From positions 1 to 64,000 of the forward strand of contig JAILOS010000050.1 of the NCBI GenBank assembly GCA_024690695.1: DNA of 64,000 nt, in the 5' to 3' direction. Source of the stretch: Oscillospiraceae bacterium (GTDB lineage: Bacteria > Bacillota_A > Clostridia > Oscillospirales > Oscillospiraceae). Positions 58,807 through 64,000 of the stretch are shown piece after piece (positions within the stretch are counted from its first letter, which is position 1; each line of letters starts with the position of its first letter). The position numbers were made by a program, and so were the translations under genes. The notes under the pieces were generated by a model, which worked only from the letters and a program-made list of their open reading frames with translations, had not been told where the DNA came from and ran no database searches.

Positions 58807-59322
58807 ATGAGCGACGTCCATTTTGAAATCGAACGAAAGTTTCTGATCCGCATGCCGGATCTGAGCTGGCTGGAGAAATCCGCCTCGAAGACGGAAATCA
58901 CCCAGACCTATCTGATCCCGGAGCGGGCCGAATGCACGGAACGGGTCCGCAAACGCGGTCTTGACGGGAACTTTGTTTTCACGCACACGTCAAAAGAGCG
59001 TCTGTCCGATATGCGCTGCATCGAGGACGAGCGGGAGATAGACCGCGAAACCTATGAGCGGCTGCTTGAGCGGGCGGACCCGGGCTGCCGCGTGATCGAG
59101 AAGACGCGATACTGTCTGCCCTGCGCCGGAAGGATCTGTGAGATCGACGTCTTTCCCTTCTGGAAAGACCGGGCTTTTCTCGAAATCGAGCTGGAAGACG
59201 AGAAGCAGCCCTTCTCGATCCCGCCGCAGATCGACTGCATCCGGGACGTCACCGCTGACCGGCGCTACTCCAACGCCGGTCTCGCCAGAGAGATCCCGTT
59301 TGAGGACATTGAAGGAGGTTGA
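58807..59322 (+). CDS. CYTH domain protein
   Basis: A 171-residue CYTH (triphosphate tunnel metalloenzyme) protein. It begins with the ExExK signature as FEIERKFLIR, has alternating charged strands (RVRKRGLDGNFVFTHT, EDEREIDRETYERLL, RVIEKTRYCLP) and the FLEIELED strand lining the tunnel. Bacterial members hydrolyse inorganic triphosphate or bind phosphorylated ligands; the substrate is not evident. ATG 58807 is chosen over an ATG-like start at 58744, which falls in the promoter. Confidence 0.88.
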   Translation: MSDVHFEIERKFLIRMPDLSWLEKSASKTEITQTYLIPERAECTERVRKRGLDGNFVFTHTSKERLSDMRCIEDEREIDRETYERLLERADPGCRVIEKTRYCLPCAGRICEIDVFPFWKDRAFLEIELEDEKQPFSIPPQIDCIRDVTADRRYSNAGLAREIPFEDIEGG

Positions 59323-59327
59323 AACCC

Positions 59328-60611
59328 TTGAAAAAGACGATTGCACTGCTCCTGTTCCTGTGCCTGGCCGCTTCGCTCTGCGCCTGCGGCAGCCTCGACG
59401 AGCTGTATATCCACGACGCGCCGGCCGCGACGCCCGCTCCCGACGCGCCGGCCGCGACCCCGGCTCCCGACGATACGCCGCCGGTGAACGTGCCGGAGCT
59501 GATCGGAGCCCCCGTCGTCGTCGGCGTTGAGCGTCAGAGCGAACAGTATGCCGCGCCGGACGACAGCGGAAAGATCATCCTGACTTTTTCCGATGACAAG
59601 GCCCGCGTCAAGCTGGATAACGCCGCCGCGCAGGAGGCGATCAACGCCTTTCTGCTCGCCAGGGACGAAGAATACTATTCCGGCACCAGCACGGGTACCG
59701 GTCTGAACGCGATTCTGGAGTCCGCGATGGACAACTACGCCTTCGCCGTGGACAAAAACAAATCGATCAACACGGAGTTCTCCTGCGCCCGGACGGTGCG
59801 GATCGAACGCGCGGATTCCCGCATTCTCAGTCTGACCTACCGCGTGACGACCTACAAAGAGGGCATTCACAGCGAGATCGTAGACAGGAGCTATGTCTTC
59901 GACGCCGAAACGGGCGCTCTGCTCACGATGGACGATCTCGGACCGGATCGGGCCGCGCTTGACGCCGCCCTCCTTGCCCGCATGCACGAGCTGGTCGACG
60001 GCGACGTGCTGTATAAGCCGCTCAAGGAATACATGACCGATTATCTGCACGTCGATCCGGACGAGGCCTTCTCCGCGCTGCTGCGGGAGGGGAGCTGGGT
60101 GCTGACCGACAAAGGGCTGACGGTCTACTCCGATCCCTATGAGATAGGCTCCTACGCCGAAGGCAGCGTTCGTTTCACGCTCGGCTATGACGAGCTTGAG
60201 GGCCTGCTCGATCCAAATCGTTTTCCGACCGGGCGCCCCGCCGGAGGCGAGGCCGCCGTCATCGGCGCGGACGAGCCGGGAGCCGCCGACGTCCGTCTGC
60301 TCGACAGCATATCCGTCTGGGATGACGTCCAGCGCTTTATCATTTTTGCAGACGGCTCGATCTACGACGTTTCGCTGACCAGAGTCGATTATTTCAACGA
60401 CGCCTTCTATGAGAACCGTCTCGTCTGGCACGCCAGCTATCTCAGCGGCAGCGGCGTGCTCGTACAAGCCGTCGTTCCGGAGGGCATGCCCAATCTGATG
60501 CTTCGTTATCTCGACGAAAACGGCGTTCGGCACAGCTATCTCGTCGCACAGAGCGGGTACGACGGAAGCATGCTTTTGCTGGAGGAGAGCACCGTCACGG
60601 CGGTCGGCTGA
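59328..60611 (+). CDS. RsiV-like (DUF3298) lipoprotein
   Basis: A 427-residue secreted lipoprotein. A signal peptide ends in LCLAASLCAC, whose final cysteine is the probable lipidation site, followed by a Pro/Ala linker built from two copies of a 9-residue repeat (DAPAATPAP). The central part (about 75-290) resembles the DUF4163/DUF3298 pair of RsiV-type proteins, with ..SWVLTDKGLTVYSDPYEIGSYAEGSVRFTLGYDEL. A C-terminal 120-residue beta-rich region is unassigned. TTG 59328 has GGAGG 9 nt upstream; another TTG at 59319 abuts the site. There is no sigma factor partner nearby. Confidence 0.75.
   Translation: MKKTIALLLFLCLAASLCACGSLDELYIHDAPAATPAPDAPAATPAPDDTPPVNVPELIGAPVVVGVERQSEQYAAPDDSGKIILTFSDDKARVKLDNAAAQEAINAFLLARDEEYYSGTSTGTGLNAILESAMDNYAFAVDKNKSINTEFSCARTVRIERADSRILSLTYRVTTYKEGIHSEIVDRSYVFDAETGALLTMDDLGPDRAALDAALLARMHELVDGDVLYKPLKEYMTDYLHVDPDEAFSALLREGSWVLTDKGLTVYSDPYEIGSYAEGSVRFTLGYDELEGLLDPNRFPTGRPAGGEAAVIGADEPGAADVRLLDSISVWDDVQRFIIFADGSIYDVSLTRVDYFNDAFYENRLVWHASYLSGSGVLVQAVVPEGMPNLMLRYLDENGVRHSYLVAQSGYDGSMLLLEESTVTAVG
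59415..59468 (+). repeat. 27-bp tandem repeat (two copies) in lipoprotein linker
   Basis: Two nearly identical 27-bp units (59415-59441, 59442-59468) encode DAPAATPAP twice, in frame, as a flexible linker after the lipidation site. Confidence 0.85.
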
Positions 60612-60650
60612 GATTTCAGCAAATTATCAGAAAAATACGGGAAAAAATTG

Positions 60651-60679
60651 TTGACAATGACAGTTCCCCGTGGTAATCT
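60651..60679 (+). promoter_or_regulatory. Sigma-A promoter of rplU-rpmA
   Basis: A consensus TTGACA (60651-60656), a 17-bp spacer and TAATCT (60674-60679), with an extended -10 TG. It is a strong promoter, as expected for ribosomal proteins. Confidence 0.9.
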
Positions 60680-60685
60680 ATTTAA

Positions 60686-60761
60686 GCCGCATTGAAGGGG
60701 CTTTCAAGCGGGCTGCGGCTCCGCCCCAAGAGCGAGTCCTGTAAAGAGGGAGGAAAATCCA
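60686..60761 (+). promoter_or_regulatory. rplU 5' leader (candidate L21 autoregulatory leader)
   Basis: A leader of about 75 nt that can fold GGGGC with GCCCC around an inner GCGG/CCGC stem. Firmicute rplU transcripts often carry an L21-binding leader; identity with that family is not established here. Confidence 0.35.
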
Positions 60762-61076
60762 ATGAAGCATGCTATCATCGTGACTGGCGGCAAGCAGTAC
60801 CGCGTTGCCGAGGGCGACGTGATCTTCGTCGAGAAGCTGGACGTCGCTGCGGGCGAGACCGTGAAGTTCGACCAGGTCCTTGCCGTTGTCGAAGGCGAGA
60901 CCGCGAAGTTCGGCACGCCCGTGATCGAAGGGGCTTCCGTTTCGGCCAATGTGGTCAAGAACGGCAAGAGCGCCAAGATCCGCGTCTACAAGATGAAGCC
61001 CAAAAAGGGCTATCGCCGCACGCAGGGCCACAGACAGCCCTACACCAAGGTTCAGATCGAGTCGATCAACGCCTGA
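60762..61076 (+). CDS. rplU: 50S ribosomal protein L21
   Basis: A 104-residue L21. It starts [25 protein letters not shown], has the basic [29 protein letters not shown] end, and is full length. AGGGAGGA precedes the ATG. In most Firmicutes the ribosomal-processing protease gene prp lies between rplU and rpmA; here only 39 bp separate them. Confidence 0.97.
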   Translation: MKHAIIVTGGKQYRVAEGDVIFVEKLDVAAGETVKFDQVLAVVEGETAKFGTPVIEGASVSANVVKNGKSAKIRVYKMKPKKGYRRTQGHRQPYTKVQIESINA

Positions 61077-61115
61077 TTTCCGCAACTGATTTTGACTAAT
61101 GGAGGTGTAACCTAA

Positions 61116-61379
61116 ATGGCACATAAAAAAGGTATGGGCTCTACCAAGAACGGCCGCGACAGCGAGTCCAAGCGTCTTGGCGCCAAGAGAGCCGATGGAC
61201 AGTTTGTCCTCGCCGGCAACATCCTTGTCAGACAGCGCGGAACGAAGATTCACCCGGGTACCAACGTCGGTAAGGGTAAGGACGACACTCTGTTCTCCCT
61301 CGTGGACGGCACGGTGAAGTTCGAGCGCATGGGCAAGGACCGCAAAAAGGTCTCTGTTTACGAAGAGATCGCCCAGTAA
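61116..61379 (+). CDS. rpmA: 50S ribosomal protein L27 (no N-terminal extension)
   Basis: An 87-residue L27: [27 protein letters not shown] at the N-terminus, which reaches the peptidyl transferase centre, and the [14 protein letters not shown] core. Firmicute L27 usually begins with about nine extra residues ending in FF/A that Prp removes. Here an in-frame TAA lies directly before the ATG, so the mature N-terminus is encoded. GGAGGTG lies about 10 nt upstream. A terminator follows. Confidence 0.97.
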   Translation: MAHKKGMGSTKNGRDSESKRLGAKRADGQFVLAGNILVRQRGTKIHPGTNVGKGKDDTLFSLVDGTVKFERMGKDRKKVSVYEEIAQ

Positions 61380-61389
61380 ACTTGCGATT

Positions 61390-61416
61390 AAGGCCGGACG
61401 TCAGTCCGGCCTTTTC
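61390..61416 (+). terminator. Intrinsic terminator after rpmA
   Basis: A perfect 10-bp stem (61390-61399 with 61404-61413), a 4-nt loop, followed by TTCTTTT. Confidence 0.9.
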
Positions 61417-61461
61417 TTTTATTTTTGACCCCGCCCGCAAGGGCGGAGAGGGGAGGGCGGC

Positions 61462-62745
61462 ATGGCTGCTTCTTTTGTCGATAAAGCCAGGATCACCGTC
61501 AAGGCCGGCTGCGGCGGCGACGGCGCCGTGGCTTTTCACCGTGAAAAATACATCGCCGCGGGCGGACCCGACGGCGGCGACGGAGGCCGCGGCGGAAACG
61601 TGGTTTTCGTTGTGGACGACAACATGTCCACGCTGATGGATTTTCGCTACAAACGCAAATACGTGGCCGGAAACGGCATGTCCGGCCAGGGCAAGCGCTG
61701 CTTCGGCAAGGACGGAGAAACGCTGTATATCAAGGTTCCGCGCGGCACAGTCGTACGCGACACGGCCTCCGGCTCCGTCATGCACGACATGTCCTCGGGC
61801 GAGCCCTGGGTCGCCGCGAAAGGCGGCCGCGGCGGCTGGGGCAACATGCATTTTGCCACGCCGACCCGTCAGGTCCCGCGCTTTGCCAAGCCGGGCCTGC
61901 CCGGCGAGAGCCACGATCTGACGCTGGAGCTCAAGCTGCTGGCGGACGTTGGCCTCGTCGGTTTCCCGAACGTCGGAAAATCCACGCTTCTGTCCGTCGT
62001 CAGCAAGGCGCACCCCAAAATCGCCAATTACCCGTTCACCACGCTGTTTCCGAATCTCGGCGTCGTCTACGTGGACGAGGGCGTATCCTTTGTCATGGCC
62101 GATATTCCGGGCATTATTGAAGGCGCCTCGCAGGGGGCCGGTCTCGGGCACGATTTTCTGCGCCATATCGACCGCTGCCGTCTGCTGATCCATGTCGTCG
62201 ACGTCTCGGGCAGCGAGGGCCGCGATCCCGTGGAGGATTTCGAGGCGATCTGCGCGGAGCTGCGCGATTACAGTGCGGAGCTCGCCGACCGGCCGCAGAT
62301 CGTCGTCGCCAACAAATGCGATCTGCTCGGAGAGGACCGGGAAGCGTTCGAGCGTTTGAAGGCGCACGTCGAAGCCAAAGGCTTTCGTTTCCGCGCCCTC
62401 AGCGCCGTGACCCACGAGGGCACGCGGGAGCTCGTCGGCGAATGCGCCGCGCTTCTTGCAGAGCTTCCGCCGCCCACGGTCTTCGAAGCCGATTACGTTC
62501 CGCCCGAGCCGGTGGTGGACACCTCGGAGGATCTGGAGATCCACCGCTTCGACGATCTCTGGGTCGTCGAAGGCCCCTGGCTGCAGCGCCTCGTCGCGAC
62601 CGTCAACTTCTCCGATTACGAAAGCCGGATGTACTTTGACCGCATCCTGCGCGAAGCCGGCGTATTCGCACGGATGGAGGAGATGGGCGTCAAGGACGGA
62701 GACACGGTCAGCATGTACGATCTGATGTTCGAATACAAGGACTGA
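61462..62745 (+). CDS. obgE: GTPase Obg
   Basis: Obg is an essential GTPase of 50S assembly and stress/sporulation control. The 427 residues hold the glycine-rich Obg fold (AGCGGDGAVAFHREKYIAAGGPDGGDGGRGG), the G domain with GFPNVGKSTLLS, DIPGIIEGASQGAGLGHDFLRHIDR and NKCD, and a C-terminal OCT domain. The usual rplU-rpmA-obg order is kept, with a terminator between rpmA and obg, so readthrough or a separate promoter must supply it. Confidence 0.97.
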   Translation: MAASFVDKARITVKAGCGGDGAVAFHREKYIAAGGPDGGDGGRGGNVVFVVDDNMSTLMDFRYKRKYVAGNGMSGQGKRCFGKDGETLYIKVPRGTVVRDTASGSVMHDMSSGEPWVAAKGGRGGWGNMHFATPTRQVPRFAKPGLPGESHDLTLELKLLADVGLVGFPNVGKSTLLSVVSKAHPKIANYPFTTLFPNLGVVYVDEGVSFVMADIPGIIEGASQGAGLGHDFLRHIDRCRLLIHVVDVSGSEGRDPVEDFEAICAELRDYSAELADRPQIVVANKCDLLGEDREAFERLKAHVEAKGFRFRALSAVTHEGTRELVGECAALLAELPPPTVFEADYVPPEPVVDTSEDLEIHRFDDLWVVEGPWLQRLVATVNFSDYESRMYFDRILREAGVFARMEEMGVKDGDTVSMYDLMFEYKD

Positions 62746-62751
62746 GTCTCG

Positions 62752-63741
62752 ATGAAAAAGGCGTTTGCGTCTCTCGCCCTGCTGCTCGTCTGCCTGCTTT
62801 TCGCCTCGTGTGCGTCGCAGCCCGAAGCCGGGGAGGATCCCGTCGGCCGGAGACGGCCGGAATCATCGTTTTCTTCCGAAGCAGCCGCGGAGCCCGTATC
62901 GGAGCCTTCGCTTCCCGCCGAAGAGACGGAGCCGGAGGCCGAACCGGAGCCGACGCCGGCGCCGTTTCGGTCTATCGAGCCGATGGATCGTGAACTGGTC
63001 TGCCTGCGCGACGCGGCGCCGGAGCTCCTCGTCGATCTGCGCTATGCCGGAACGAACAACTTTACCGGACAAGCGATTTATGATTTTTCCGACGCCTGGC
63101 TGCGCTACGGCACCGTCAAGAAGCTGCTGGCGGCACAGGTGTCTCTCTCCCGCGAGGGCTTCGGCCTGCTCATCTGGGACGCTTATCGCCCCGTCTCCGC
63201 TCAGTATGCGCTCTGGGCCGCCGTTCCGGACCCGGTCTATGTCGCCGACCCGACGCGCGGTCATTCGCTGCACGCAAACGGCGGCACGGTCGACCTGACG
63301 CTGGTATACGCGGACGGCACTCAGCCGGAGATGCCGACGGACTTTGACGATTTCAGCGCGCTGGCCGACCGGAACTACGGCGACGTCTCCGACGCTGCCG
63401 CCGCCAACGCCGCCGCTCTGGAGAACGCCCTGTACGCCGCAGGCTTCAGCGGCTATTCGGCCGAATGGTGGCATTTCTCGGACCGGACGAGTTACCCCTT
63501 CGACGATCTGGAAGCCATCCCGTTTTCGATGGACCGTTCGCTGACGTACACGGTCGCGCCCGAATCAGGCGTTGATCTGTATGCCGCGCCGAGCAGCCGC
63601 TCGGAAGTGCTGGAGCGTCTGCCGCAGGGGACCGCGGTCCGGATCGTCGGCTGGATCGACGAATACTGCCGCATCGAGACCGAAACGGGTCAGGGCTACC
63701 TGCGGCCGGAATCACTGGTGCCGCTGAACAACCGGAGCTAA
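62752..63741 (+). CDS. VanX-like D-Ala-D-Ala dipeptidase lipoprotein with SH3 domain
   Basis: A 329-residue exported protein. Its lipoprotein signal ends LLFASC, followed by an acidic Pro/Glu linker (to about residue 75). Then comes a peptidase M15D (VanX/DdpX) domain with WDAYRPVSAQYALW, the zinc motif SLHANGGTVDLTL (SxHxxGxxxD) and EWWHF, and a C-terminal SH3b-like domain (about 262-325). Its surface location and SH3 domain suggest turnover of wall-derived D-Ala dipeptides or peptidoglycan trimming rather than vancomycin resistance; no vanHA genes are nearby. Confidence 0.88.
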   Translation: MKKAFASLALLLVCLLFASCASQPEAGEDPVGRRRPESSFSSEAAAEPVSEPSLPAEETEPEAEPEPTPAPFRSIEPMDRELVCLRDAAPELLVDLRYAGTNNFTGQAIYDFSDAWLRYGTVKKLLAAQVSLSREGFGLLIWDAYRPVSAQYALWAAVPDPVYVADPTRGHSLHANGGTVDLTLVYADGTQPEMPTDFDDFSALADRNYGDVSDAAAANAAALENALYAAGFSGYSAEWWHFSDRTSYPFDDLEAIPFSMDRSLTYTVAPESGVDLYAAPSSRSEVLERLPQGTAVRIVGWIDEYCRIETETGQGYLRPESLVPLNNRS

Positions 63742-63775
63742 AAAATGCAGGAAAGCAGCTGCTGCTTTCCTGCAT
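63740..63775 (-). terminator. Intrinsic terminator of the SASP gene
   Basis: A 14-bp perfect stem (63745-63758 with 63762-63775), a 3-nt loop, followed on the minus strand by TTTTT (63740-63744). The convergent gene's stop lies within its flank. Confidence 0.9.
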
Positions 63776-63795
63776 CGTTTCTCTCCCGGAGAGAA

Positions 63796-63996
63796 TTACT
63801 TCATGCCGTTCTCGTAGGCCTCGATCATTTTCTTGACCATCTGGCCGCCGACAGAACCGGCCTGACGGCTGGTGAGCTCACCGTTGTAACCGTCCTTCAG
63901 GTTGACGCCGACTTCGGAAGCGGCTTCCATCTTGAACTGATCCATCGCGCTGCGCGCAGAGGGGTTCACAAGATGATTGCTGTTCTTGGTAGACAT
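63796..63996 (-). CDS. Alpha/beta-type small acid-soluble spore protein
   Basis: A 66-residue SASP that coats and protects spore DNA in the forespore. Both conserved blocks are present: SARSAMDQFKMEAASEVGV, including the GPR cleavage site, and GYNGELTSRQAGSVGGQMVKKMIE. Its promoter and ribosome binding site lie outside or at the very edge of the window. A strong terminator follows. TepA, encoded 5 kb away, degrades such proteins at germination. Confidence 0.96.
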   Translation of the reverse strand: MSTKNSNHLVNPSARSAMDQFKMEAASEVGVNLKDGYNGELTSRQAGSVGGQMVKKMIEAYENGMK

Positions 63997-64000
63997 AGAT

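Noticed and set aside
62752..63741. Vancomycin-resistance determinant
   Set aside because: Only a VanX-like domain, on a lipoprotein with SH3; no vanH, vanA or vanRS genes nearby.

Overview
The window is a GC-rich chromosomal segment of a spore-forming anaerobe of the class Clostridia (Bacillota), most likely an Oscillospirales/Ruminococcaceae-type gut bacterium. The evidence is sigma-K, YlbJ, YqfC/YqfD, YtfJ, TepA and an alpha/beta-type SASP (sporulation); RNase J, MutS2, SigK and ScpAB (Firmicute core genes); an IspH-S1 fusion (a clostridial trait); a MurE with the DNPR motif of meso-diaminopimelate ligases; and acetate kinase. Almost the whole window is housekeeping. I see no rRNA, tRNA, CRISPR array, transposase, integrase or recognisable defence island, and no gene-free stretch longer than about 300 bases.

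Layout. 1-6800: end of RNase J, an ArsC-like protein, SecG, a DUF3783/glycosylase pair, a phosphodiesterase, a GH3 glycosidase and a rhodanese. 6800-15900: divergent sporulation genes (ylbJ versus yqfC-yqfD), then phoH-ybeY-era-DUF2007-yqzL-recO, an AT-rich orphan gene, and mutS2. 16000-19700: ptsH, uvrC, rsmD, coaD and a coiled-coil protein. 19800-32330: a division and cell wall (dcw) cluster, mraZ-rsmH-ftsL-PBP-murE-mraY-ftsW-murG-murA-ftsQ-ftsZ, lacking murF, murD, murC and ftsA. 32400-35120: YihY, a His-tailed CsoR, an NTPase and sigK. 35130-41640: an operon encoding every step from DAHP synthesis to prephenate, preceded by a structured leader with an intrinsic terminator. 41700-50800: site-2 protease, scpAB, DUF2953, ytfJ, a D,D-carboxypeptidase, rluB, an HI0933-type flavoprotein, cmk and ispH-rpsA. 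50840-53050: an esterase and ackA on the minus strand. 53160-58730: tmcAL, prfA, a tsaC-coaE fusion, an M18 peptidase and tepA. 58740-64000: a CYTH protein, an RsiV-like lipoprotein, rplU-rpmA, obg, a VanX-like lipoprotein and a SASP.

Most genes run in tight operons with ATGA-type overlaps, separated by clear intrinsic terminators and sigma-A promoters with 16-18 bp spacers. The most unusual signals are regulatory. The aroF leader has the layout of a transcription attenuator. Five genes (yqzL, the PBP, murA, the D,D-carboxypeptidase and tepA) have their Shine-Dalgarno inside the 3' arm of a long hairpin. The ispH-rpsA fusion carries a near-perfect internal ribosome binding site that could make free S1. 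rsmD seems to start at ATT and ylbJ at CTG. L27 lacks the Firmicute N-terminal extension and its Prp protease gene is absent beside it. I found no clearly new multi-gene system.
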